A DNA stretch of 49,619 bases from Firmicutes bacterium CAG:238. GTDB taxonomy: Bacteria > Bacillota > Clostridia > Peptostreptococcales > Anaerovoracaceae. A program made the position numbers and the translations under genes. The stretch lies in assembly GCA_000435615.1 (NCBI GenBank), contig FR882035.1:79916-129534 (forward strand). The letters run 5' to 3'. Positions 32,189 to 40,301 of this stretch are shown here, piece by piece; within the stretch, counting starts at the first letter, position 1; the number at the start of each line of letters is the position of its first letter. The notes under the pieces are model-generated. The model worked only from the letters and a program-made list of their open reading frames with translations, was not told the DNA's origin and did no database searches.

Positions 32189-33481
32189 TTGGATAAATAC
32201 ATAATTGACGGCGGGGTTCCCTTGCGGGGTGAATATAGAATCAGGGGTGCGAAGAATTCGGTGCTTCCGATTATGGCTGCGACCGTGTGCAAGGCGGGCG
32301 TTTACGAGCTTTATGATTGCCCGAGAATCGGAGATGTGTTTGCCATGGAAGAAATTCTGCAGTCGCTCGGGGCAGGCACGAGGTGGAAAGATTCCTGTAT
32401 CGTCATAGACAGCAGGAACATTTCCGAAAGCAAAATTTCAAAAGAAATGATGCAGGGAATGCGTTCGTCTGTTTTTCTGCTTGGGAGTCTGCTTACAAGG
32501 TGCGGCGAGGCATGCATTTACAAGCCGGGCGGCTGCCGGATAGGAAAACGGCCGATTGACATACATATCAACGGACTTGATGAACTGGGTTTTGAAATTG
32601 AAACCCTGGGGGAAGAGGTTAGGTGCAAGGGAAGATGCTGCGGAGGAACAGTCACGCTTCCCTATCCGAGCGTCGGGGCAACCGAAAACCTCATAATGGC
32701 AGCACTCGGAGGTCGACACGATACGATCATCAAAAACTGTGCAACAGAGCCGGAAATCGTTGATTTTGCGTCGTTTCTTAAGACCTGCGGCTTTCAAGTG
32801 CATGGTGCGGGCAGCGACACAATCTTCATAAAAGGTGGCGAATGCCTGCATCGTCAAGATACAATGTATTTCATAATGGAAGACAGAATCGAGGCGGCTA
32901 CGTACATGATGGCGGTTGCGGGGACGGGTGGCAAAGCGACCTTTCGCAACATCCGTCCGGAAGTTTTGAAATCGGTAATAAACGTTTTGGAACGCATGGG
33001 AACCTCGATCAAATCATACGAAAACATTATGGAAGTAAGCGCACCGAGAAAACTGAAAAGCCCGGGATTTGTGGTTACCCAGCCGTACCCGGGGTTCCCG
33101 ACGGACTGCCAGCCACAGCTGATGACACTGCTCACCTGTGCAGAGGGGCTATGCACCATAAGAGAGGAAATTTTTGAGAGCCGATTCACCCACAAAAAAG
33201 AACTTGTTAAAATGGGCGCAAATATTGAAATCTGCGGAAAAAATGCTATAATAAAAGGGGTATCGTTTTTGTCAGGCACAGAAGTTGCCGCATTGGATCT
33301 CAGAGGCGGTGCCGCACTCACCCTTGCGGGACTTATGGCGCAAGGGCGGAGCGAGATAAAACACATTGAACACATATCCAGAGGGTATGAAGATTTTGAT
33401 AAAGGCATAAGGAGCCTGGGTGGTCTCATTGAAAGAAAAAAGGACGAAGAGCAGGAAAAAAAGAATAAACCCGTTTGTTAA
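32189..33481 (+). CDS. murA: UDP-GlcNAc 1-carboxyvinyltransferase MurA
   Basis: 430 residues. It catalyses the first committed step of peptidoglycan synthesis, transferring enolpyruvate from PEP to UDP-GlcNAc. RGAKNSVLPIMAATV opens the EPSP-synthase-like fold. The loop KPGGCRIGKRPIDIH has the catalytic Cys (residue 116), the target of fosfomycin, so the enzyme should be sensitive. Start is TTG 32189, 9 bases after GGGAGG; no ATG fits. The 3' end overlaps ftsQ by about 60 bases. Confidence 0.94.
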   Translation: MDKYIIDGGVPLRGEYRIRGAKNSVLPIMAATVCKAGVYELYDCPRIGDVFAMEEILQSLGAGTRWKDSCIVIDSRNISESKISKEMMQGMRSSVFLLGSLLTRCGEACIYKPGGCRIGKRPIDIHINGLDELGFEIETLGEEVRCKGRCCGGTVTLPYPSVGATENLIMAALGGRHDTIIKNCATEPEIVDFASFLKTCGFQVHGAGSDTIFIKGGECLHRQDTMYFIMEDRIEAATYMMAVAGTGGKATFRNIRPEVLKSVINVLERMGTSIKSYENIMEVSAPRKLKSPGFVVTQPYPGFPTDCQPQLMTLLTCAEGLCTIREEIFESRFTHKKELVKMGANIEICGKNAIIKGVSFLSGTEVAALDLRGGAALTLAGLMAQGRSEIKHIEHISRGYEDFDKGIRSLGGLIERKKDEEQEKKNKPVC

Positions 33482-34175
33482 GCTGCTGATTGCGGTGTTG
33501 GTGCTGGCAGGATTGTTTTTTTTCCTGAACTCACCGATTTTTACAGTAGATAAATTTACGGTGAAAGGGAACGCATATTACCTCAATGAGGAAATACTCA
33601 CCATGGGTAACTGCAAAACCGGAGGGAATATTTTTTGGGGGACGGACTGCTCCGATATCAAGGCAAGGCTTGAGAAAGATGCATACATGTCGGATGTTAA
33701 GGTGAGAAGAGTCCTGCCGGACACCATTTTAATAGAACTCAGCGAGCGCAAACAGATAGGAGCCATCGTATACGGCGAGAAGTATGTTGTAATTGACGCA
33801 AACGGAACCGTTCTGCGAAAAACGGAGGTTGATCCGAAAGTGACAGTTTTGAGCGGGCTGACGATAAGCAAACTCGAAGTGGGAGAAGTAATCGAAGTCG
33901 AAGAAAAAGTCCTTTTTAGACAGGTGCTTGAGCTTCTTAACGAGTCGGACCGTAACGGTATGTTTTTCAAGAGGATTTCCATCGGCAAGTCGACGATGAA
34001 GGCTTACATCTTGGACAGCCTTATGTGCACGGGGACTCCGGAGCATATTACGGAAGCTGTAAAAGAGGACAAATTGCAGATTGTCACGGAGGAACTTTTT
34101 GACCGAAAAATCGAAAGAGGCATCATAAAAATAAGCGGAGACAGCAATATCTCATTTACGCCGAAAATCGACTGA
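33420..34175 (+). CDS. ftsQ: Cell division protein FtsQ/DivIB
   Basis: 251 residues, bitopic: a basic cytoplasmic tail (KEKRTKSRKKR), a membrane helix (LLIAVLVLAGLFFFL) and then a POTRA domain (FTVDKFTVKGNAYYLNEEIL) and beta domain (RRVLPDTILIELSERKQIGAIVY). It stabilises FtsL and FtsB at the septum. The start is uncertain: GTG 33420 (GGAG five bases before) or TTG 33429, both inside murA. Confidence 0.87.
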   Translation: MVSLKEKRTKSRKKRINPFVKLLIAVLVLAGLFFFLNSPIFTVDKFTVKGNAYYLNEEILTMGNCKTGGNIFWGTDCSDIKARLEKDAYMSDVKVRRVLPDTILIELSERKQIGAIVYGEKYVVIDANGTVLRKTEVDPKVTVLSGLTISKLEVGEVIEVEEKVLFRQVLELLNESDRNGMFFKRISIGKSTMKAYILDSLMCTGTPEHITEAVKEDKLQIVTEELFDRKIERGIIKISGDSNISFTPKID

Positions 34176-34284
34176 TTTTTGGCTAAAAAAACGGCTAAAA
34201 AATTAGGAAAAAGAGTGCAATGCATATAAAAATATGATACAATGGAAAATATGATTGGGATACTTTGAGGAGGTACAAACGACA

Positions 34285-35454
34285 ATGCTACAGTTTGAAA
34301 CAAACATGGAAAAAGCTGCGGTGATTAAAGTCATTGGTGTCGGCGGCGGCGGATGCAACGCAGTAAACCGCATGGTGGAAGCCGAACTTAAGGGAGTTGA
34401 CTTTATCGCTGTTAATACAGATAGACAGGCCCTGAACAGATGTCTGGCTCAGACGAAGATTCAGATTGGCGAAAAACTTACGAGAGGACTCGGAGCCGGA
34501 GCGAATCCAGAGGTTGGCCAGAAGGCTGCAGAGGAAACACTCGACGAGATTACCGCTCAGCTTGACGGAGCGGATATGGTGTTCATCACAGCCGGCATGG
34601 GCGGCGGAACCGGAACGGGAGCTGCACCGATCATTGCCAAGGCTGCGAAGGATATGGGAATACTCACGGTTGGTGTTGTAACCAAACCGTTTACCTTTGA
34701 GGGAGCCAAGAGAAGAAGACAGGCAGAACTTGGAATCAACTTCCTCAGAAAATATGTGGATTCGCTTGTAATCGTACCGAACGACAAACTTGTTGACAAC
34801 AGTCAGAGAAACACAACGATGGTACAAGCCTTTGAGATGGCTGACAATGTGCTGAAACAGGGCGTGCAGGGTATCTCAGACTTGATCTCCGATTATGCGC
34901 TTATTAATGTTGACTTCGCCGATGTTAAGTCCGTAATGACAGACAGAGGCGTTGCACATATGGGCGTGGGACGCGGAACAGGCGAGAACAGGGCACAGGA
35001 TGCCGTTAAGTTGGCAATCGAAAGCCCGCTTCTTGAAACGACCATCAGCGGGGCGAAGGCAATTCTCCTTTATGTTGCTGGTGGATACGACCTCGGAATG
35101 CTTGAAGTAAGCGAAATTGCAAATCTGGTCGAAGAACAGGCAGACAGAGACTGCATCCTCATCTTCGGAGCGGCAGTGGACGAAGCGATGGAAAACGAAA
35201 TTGCGATTACCGTTATTGCTACCGGCTTTGCGGAGGGACTCGAATTTCCGGTTAAACATTCCGAACCGGTTGACGGTGCAAGAGGGAATAAAGACGAGGC
35301 AACGACCGGATTGACCGGAGAACCTGCCGGTGACCGTGACATCTTCGGGAAAGTCGAAGGCATCGACGGCAAGGAAGTGACTCTGCAGGACATCCTCAAG
35401 AAAGAGGAAGAGGAAAAGGGAACATCCAGATTTGAAATCCCATCATTCCTTTAA
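34285..35454 (+). CDS. ftsZ: Cell division GTPase FtsZ
   Basis: 389 residues, the tubulin homologue that forms the Z ring. Tubulin signature ITAGMGGGTGTGAAPIIA (near residue 107), N-terminal VIGVGGGGCNAVNRM, and the T7 synergy loop NVDFADVKSVM. The C-terminal tail RFEIPSFL is the partner-binding peptide, in a form without trailing Arg. ATG 34285 is chosen because GAGGAGGT precedes it; the longer frame from TTG 34255 has no ribosome site. No ftsA is in the cluster, so another tether such as SepF must exist elsewhere. Confidence 0.97.
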   Translation: MLQFETNMEKAAVIKVIGVGGGGCNAVNRMVEAELKGVDFIAVNTDRQALNRCLAQTKIQIGEKLTRGLGAGANPEVGQKAAEETLDEITAQLDGADMVFITAGMGGGTGTGAAPIIAKAAKDMGILTVGVVTKPFTFEGAKRRRQAELGINFLRKYVDSLVIVPNDKLVDNSQRNTTMVQAFEMADNVLKQGVQGISDLISDYALINVDFADVKSVMTDRGVAHMGVGRGTGENRAQDAVKLAIESPLLETTISGAKAILLYVAGGYDLGMLEVSEIANLVEEQADRDCILIFGAAVDEAMENEIAITVIATGFAEGLEFPVKHSEPVDGARGNKDEATTGLTGEPAGDRDIFGKVEGIDGKEVTLQDILKKEEEEKGTSRFEIPSFL

Positions 35455-35462
35455 TCAAAACG

Positions 35463-35485
35463 AGCCGGTGCAAGCCGGCTTTTGT
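35463..35485 (+). terminator. Terminator after ftsZ
   Basis: AGCCGG (35463-35468), loop TGCAAG, CCGGCT (35475-35480), then TTTTGTT. It marks the end of the dcw cluster. Confidence 0.75.
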
Positions 35486-35516
35486 TAAAACGAAAGGCTG
35501 AAACGAAAGACTGCTT

Positions 35517-36287
35517 ATGAGAGAGATAACATCCAAGGACAACAGAATATACAAGACCTGCGAGCAGCTTTCGCTTAAGAAATACAGAGATAAGCTGGGC
35601 AGATATCTGATAGAAGGTGAAAACCTGATTGAAGAAGCCTTGAAGACGGGCTGCAGCATCGAGACACTCCTTGTCAGACGCGGTTACAATAAAGTCCCGG
35701 CCGAATTGGAAGACAAGGCATTCGTCCTTGACGAGAAGTTGTTCGACCGCTTGGCACAGACGGAGACGAGCCAGGGAGTGCTTGCAATCGTTGCCAAGCC
35801 GGAAACGGATGCTGGGGATTTTGCGAGTGCATCGGGGAATTTCGTGGTTCTCGACAGGCTGCAGGATCCGGGAAACATCGGGACAATCCTGAGAACAGCG
35901 GACGCGGCGGGATACCGCCTTGCGGTGGTCATGAAAGGCACCGCGGATATTTTTTCACCTAAGGTGGTAAGGGCGGCGACCGGTTCACTCTTTCGAATGC
36001 CGGTTGTTTTCATGGACTCCAATTCAGAGCTTGTGGAATTTACCAGGGCAGCCGGCAAGAAACTCGTAGCGACCTGTTTTGATACGGAACGCTGCTATTT
36101 CGATGAGGACCTGACAGACAATATTGCACTCGTGATAGGAAACGAGGGGAACGGAATCTGCAAAGAAATCATCGAAAGCTCAGATGTAAAAATAAAAATA
36201 CCAATGCACGGAAACATTGAATCCCTGAACGCGTCAGTGGCGGCGGGAATCCTGATGTACGAAGCAGTAAGAGGTAAGAAAGGTTAG
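35517..36287 (+). CDS. SpoU/TrmH-family RNA 2'-O-methyltransferase
   Basis: 256 residues. An N-terminal substrate-binding domain (LGRYLIEGENLIEEAL) precedes a SPOUT knot with the three family motifs: LDRLQDPGNIGTILRTADAAG, LVIGNEGNGI and IPMHGNIESLNASVAAGILMYE. Relatives (RlmB, TsnR-like, YsgA) methylate ribose in 23S rRNA or tRNA; the target base is not clear. It ends four bases before pheS, as often seen in Firmicutes. Confidence 0.9.
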   Translation: MREITSKDNRIYKTCEQLSLKKYRDKLGRYLIEGENLIEEALKTGCSIETLLVRRGYNKVPAELEDKAFVLDEKLFDRLAQTETSQGVLAIVAKPETDAGDFASASGNFVVLDRLQDPGNIGTILRTADAAGYRLAVVMKGTADIFSPKVVRAATGSLFRMPVVFMDSNSELVEFTRAAGKKLVATCFDTERCYFDEDLTDNIALVIGNEGNGICKEIIESSDVKIKIPMHGNIESLNASVAAGILMYEAVRGKKG

Positions 36288-36291
36288 AAAT

Positions 36292-37347
36292 ATGCAGGAT
36301 ACAATTTTAGAAAAGATGGAAGAGAGAAAAGCAAGACTCGAGAAAATTCTTGAAAATTCCAGAGAAAGACTCAAAGCAATCGATACAATCCAGGATGCTG
36401 AAGATGTAAGAATCAAGGTTCTCGGCAAGAAGGGCGAACTCACCGAAATGCTTAAATCCATGGGCAAAATGGACCCGGAAGAGAGAAAAGAATTCGGCAT
36501 GGCGGCAAACCAGGTTCGCAGTGAAATCGAGAAAATGCTGGATGCTTCTTTTGAGCAGTTAAAGAACAAGGCAAAGGAAGCAAAATTCAAGATGGAAAAG
36601 ATAGACGTTACCGAACCGGGCAAGCTTCAGCACTTGGGAACCAAGCACCCGATTACGATTACGATTGAAGAAATCTCAAAGGTGTTCAAATCCATGGGAT
36701 TCTCCCTTGCGGAAGGTCCGGAGGTTGAAACCGTATTCAACAACTTCGACGCTTTGAATGCGGGGCCGAATCATCCAGCCAGAGACTGGACAGATACTTT
36801 CTACATCAACGACGAGGTTCTGCTCAGAACACAGACTTCGCCGGTACAGGTAAGAACATTGCTTAACCAGAAACCGCCAATCCGCGTTTTTGCACCGGGA
36901 AGATGCTTCCGCTGTGATACGCCTGACGCAACTCATTCCCCGATGTTCCATCAGGTAGAGGGCCTTGTTGTTGACGAAGGAATCACGATGGCTGACCTTA
37001 AGGGAGTGCTTGACAGTTTCGCAAAGCAGATGTTCGGCTCAGAAGTAAGAACCAAATTCAGACCTCACCACTTCCCATTCACGGAACCTTCCGCAGAAAT
37101 GGATGTTTCCTGCTTCAAGTGCGGCGGCAAGGGCTGCAGAGTATGCAAGGGAAGCGGTTGGATTGAAATCCTCGGATGCGGCATGGTGCATCCGAATGTA
37201 CTCAAAGTAGGCGGTGTGGATACAGAAAAATATACCGGCTTTGCATTCGGCATGGGCGTTGAGAGAATCGCTATGCTCAAGTACGGCATAGATGACATCA
37301 GACTTCTCTATGAAAACGACATGAGATTCATCGAACAGTTCAAGTAG
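36292..37347 (+). CDS. pheS: Phenylalanyl-tRNA synthetase alpha subunit
   Basis: 351 residues, class II catalytic subunit. The N-terminal ~90 residues are a coiled coil that grips tRNA-Phe. Motif 2 FRCDTPDATHSPMFHQVEGLVVD, HPARDWTDTFYI and motif 3 GFAFGMGVERIAMLKYGIDDIR are present. A CFKCGGKGCRVCKGSGWIEILGCG insert supplies Cys residues as usual in bacterial PheS. No T-box leader fits in the four-base gap upstream. Confidence 0.96.
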   Translation: MQDTILEKMEERKARLEKILENSRERLKAIDTIQDAEDVRIKVLGKKGELTEMLKSMGKMDPEERKEFGMAANQVRSEIEKMLDASFEQLKNKAKEAKFKMEKIDVTEPGKLQHLGTKHPITITIEEISKVFKSMGFSLAEGPEVETVFNNFDALNAGPNHPARDWTDTFYINDEVLLRTQTSPVQVRTLLNQKPPIRVFAPGRCFRCDTPDATHSPMFHQVEGLVVDEGITMADLKGVLDSFAKQMFGSEVRTKFRPHHFPFTEPSAEMDVSCFKCGGKGCRVCKGSGWIEILGCGMVHPNVLKVGGVDTEKYTGFAFGMGVERIAMLKYGIDDIRLLYENDMRFIEQFK

Positions 37348-37365
37348 TGCGAAGGAGGTTTAGAA

Positions 37366-39819
37366 ATGATAGTATCTTTAGAATGGTTAAAAGATTATAC
37401 AGAAGTTAATGTAAGCCCCGAGGAATTCTGCGACCGCATGATCATGTCGGGATCCAATCTGGAAACATTGGAAATGGTCGGAGAGGACATGCACAAGGTT
37501 GTAGTGGGCAAAATCGTAAAAATAGACAAGCACCCGGATGCCGACAAGCTTGTGGTATGCCAGCTCGATATCGGGGAAGCAGAACCTGTTCAGATTGTAA
37601 CGGGAGCGCCGAATGTCTTTGAAGGTGCCTATGTTCCGGTAGCACTTCACGGAAGCAGAATACCGGGTCCGATTCACGGACAGCCAAAGCAGGAAGGCGG
37701 CACGGAAATCACCAGAGGCAAGCTCAGAGGAGTGGAATCAAACGGGATGCTTTGTTCCTTCGGCGAACTTGGATTCGAGGATAAGGTTGTGCCGGTAAAC
37801 CAGAGAGACGGAATCTGGATTCTTGAGAAAGAATACCCGGTGGGAACTGATTTTGCGGAGACGATGGAACTGAAAGATGCGATTATCGATTTCGAAATCA
37901 CACCGAACCGGCCGGACTGCCTTTCCATGATTGGCATGGCAAGAGAAGCCGCAGCGACATTCGGCACAAAGCTTGAATATCCGGAAACAGTATGCGGGCA
38001 TGAAGAAGGAAATGCGGCAGACTATATCAGCGTTGATGTAAAGTCACCGCTTTGCAGGAGATATGTTGCAAGAATCGTGAAGGACGTTAAGGTGGAAGAC
38101 TCTCCTTGGTGGCTGCAGAGAAGATTGATTCATGCAGGAATGAGACCGATCAACAATATTGTTGACATTACGAACTTCGTAATGCTTGAATACGGTCAGC
38201 CGATGCATGCTTTTGACATCGAAAGTCTCGCAGGACATAAGATTATCGTTGACACGGCAGCCGAAGGCGAAAAGTTCGTTACGCTTGACGGTAACGAAAG
38301 AACGCTGGATGACAGAATGCTGATGATTAACGACGCGGAGAAGCCGGTAGCGGTCGCAGGTGTTATGGGAGGTCTTAACTCCGAAATCACTGCAGATACG
38401 AAGACAATCGTAATCGAATCCGCGAACTTCGATGCAAACAGCGTAAGAACGACTTCTAAGAGACTCACGCTCAGAACGGAGGCTTCCGGAAGATACGAAA
38501 AGGGAATCGACCCGAACCTCTGCGAAAAGGCTGCTGACAGAGTGTGCAAGCTGATTGAAATGATCGGAGCAGGAACCGTAGTGGGCGGAAGCGTGGATAT
38601 TTATCCGGAAAAAGCAGAAGCAAAGACCGTTCACGCAAGAGTCTCCAGAATCAACCACGTTCTCGGAATTGAAATCTCCAGAGAGCAGATGGTCGGATAT
38701 CTGGAAAGCCTCGAAATGAAAGTCGAAGGGGAAGGCGACGATATGTATGTAACGGCGCCGACTGTAAGACAGGATATCGAAATCGAAGAAGACATCGTGG
38801 AGGAAGTTGCAAGACTTTACGGATACGATAATCTTCCGGTTACGATTCCAAAAGGAAACAACGAAGCAAGTCAGTCCTATGACAGAGATATCAAAAATAT
38901 TGCAAGAGATGTAATGTGCGCGATGGGAGCAAACGAAATCCAAACTTATTCGTTTGTAAGCCCTAAGGGTGTGGATAATGTAGGAATTGAAGAGGATTCA
39001 TGGGAGAGAGATTTTGTGAAAATTCTCAATCCGCTCGGAGAGGACACATCCGTGATGAGAACGATTCTTACACCGCAGATGCTGGAAGTTATGGGTAGAA
39101 ATTATTCCAGAAACCTGGAAGGCATGAGAGCCTACGAAATCGGCAATACCTTCATGGCAAATCAGCTCGGACTTCCGTTTGAGAGCGATAACATGTCGAT
39201 TGGTTTATACGGCAAGGACGAAGACTTCTTCACACTGAAAGGCATCGTTGAAGAGCTTCTTTACAAGCTCGGAATCAGAGATCTCGAATTTGTTGCCGAG
39301 AGCGAATACGGCGTATATCATCCGGGAAGATGTGCAAGAATTATCGCACGCCATATAGCAGAGCTTGAAAACGGTCCGGCGGAAGAAGAAGTGGAACTGG
39401 GCATTATGGGAGAAGTTCACCCGGATGTAGCCGAAAAGTACGGAATCGGTGTAAGAGCATACTGTGCGGAACTTTTCTTCGGAACAATGGTTGAACTTTC
39501 GAATACGATAAAACAATACAATCCGCTTCCGAAATATCCGGCAATGACAAGAGATATCGCACTGGTTGTCGATGAAGACATGACAGTCGGCGAAATCGAA
39601 AAGGTAATCTGGGGTGCAGGTGCCGAAATTCTGACGGGAATCAAGCTTTTCGATATTTACAGAGGAGCACAAGTAGGACCGGGCAAGAAGAGCGTTGCGT
39701 TCACGCTGACATACAGACACGCAGACAAAACTCTCAAGGACGAAGACGTGCAGATTGCACATGCAAAAGTCCTTGATGCATTGAAGAGGGAGCTCAATAT
39801 CAACCTCAGAGAAATGTAG
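37366..39819 (+). CDS. pheT: Phenylalanyl-tRNA synthetase beta subunit
   Basis: 817 residues, near the family norm of about 800. Domains in order: EMAP/OB tRNA-binding domain (VVGKIVKIDKHPDADKLVVCQLDIG), B3/B4 editing domain (MRPINNIVDITNFVMLEYGQPMHAFD), B5, the class II-like core and the C-terminal anticodon-binding fold (PLPKYPAMTRDIALVVDED). It forms the alpha2-beta2 enzyme with PheS. ATG follows GAAGGAGG. Confidence 0.96.
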   Translation: MIVSLEWLKDYTEVNVSPEEFCDRMIMSGSNLETLEMVGEDMHKVVVGKIVKIDKHPDADKLVVCQLDIGEAEPVQIVTGAPNVFEGAYVPVALHGSRIPGPIHGQPKQEGGTEITRGKLRGVESNGMLCSFGELGFEDKVVPVNQRDGIWILEKEYPVGTDFAETMELKDAIIDFEITPNRPDCLSMIGMAREAAATFGTKLEYPETVCGHEEGNAADYISVDVKSPLCRRYVARIVKDVKVEDSPWWLQRRLIHAGMRPINNIVDITNFVMLEYGQPMHAFDIESLAGHKIIVDTAAEGEKFVTLDGNERTLDDRMLMINDAEKPVAVAGVMGGLNSEITADTKTIVIESANFDANSVRTTSKRLTLRTEASGRYEKGIDPNLCEKAADRVCKLIEMIGAGTVVGGSVDIYPEKAEAKTVHARVSRINHVLGIEISREQMVGYLESLEMKVEGEGDDMYVTAPTVRQDIEIEEDIVEEVARLYGYDNLPVTIPKGNNEASQSYDRDIKNIARDVMCAMGANEIQTYSFVSPKGVDNVGIEEDSWERDFVKILNPLGEDTSVMRTILTPQMLEVMGRNYSRNLEGMRAYEIGNTFMANQLGLPFESDNMSIGLYGKDEDFFTLKGIVEELLYKLGIRDLEFVAESEYGVYHPGRCARIIARHIAELENGPAEEEVELGIMGEVHPDVAEKYGIGVRAYCAELFFGTMVELSNTIKQYNPLPKYPAMTRDIALVVDEDMTVGEIEKVIWGAGAEILTGIKLFDIYRGAQVGPGKKSVAFTLTYRHADKTLKDEDVQIAHAKVLDALKRELNINLREM

Positions 39820-39833
39820 GCGGAGGAATTAGG

Positions 39834-40301
39834 ATGGAAGACAGAAAAGCCTGCGTCAGAATTTATGGGCAGGATTATACAATCTCCGGAGAAAGAGACG
39901 AAAAAACCATCATAAAAATCGCAGCGTATGTTGACGAAAAAATGCGCGAAATTTCGAAATACTTTACGGCAGGACCGCAGGGATCGCTTGCAGTCCTTGC
40001 CGCTGTTAATATTGCCGATGAATATTATGAGGCAAAAACGAAGATTTCCGAGCTTGAGGCCAAGGCCCGCCAGACGGAGAAGGATTCCGAGCATTACATG
40101 AAGATGTGGGATGAAGCAAAGAGAAGCTTCATGCAGTACAAGGAAGAGGCGGCAAAGTCCGCTGAGGAGCGTAGGCAGAGCGAGGAAAAATACCGCAAAC
40201 TGGAAGAAAAATGCAGCGAATTCGAAAATTCCTATTTCGATTTGCAGATGGAAAACGTCCGGCTGAAAAACGAACTCGAGAAATTACAGAGGAATACATG
40301 A
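39834..40301 (+). CDS. zapA: Cell division protein ZapA, extended
   Basis: 155 residues. The first ~90 residues match ZapA (VRIYGQDYTISGERDEKTIIKIAAYVDEKMREI ... LAVLAAVNIADEYYEAK), which bundles FtsZ filaments. The remainder is a long coiled coil (KARQTEKDSEHYMKMWDEAK...) that makes it longer than the ~85-100-residue minimal form. The stop overlaps the mutS2 start (ATGA). Confidence 0.88.
   Translation: MEDRKACVRIYGQDYTISGERDEKTIIKIAAYVDEKMREISKYFTAGPQGSLAVLAAVNIADEYYEAKTKISELEAKARQTEKDSEHYMKMWDEAKRSFMQYKEEAAKSAEERRQSEEKYRKLEEKCSEFENSYFDLQMENVRLKNELEKLQRNT

Noticed and set aside
31402..32292. 296-codon minus-strand frame
   Set aside because: Shadow of murG and the start of murA; no motif.
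38044..38943. 299-codon minus-strand frame
   Set aside because: Antisense shadow of pheT with low-complexity Phe/Ser/Cys composition and no ribosome site.
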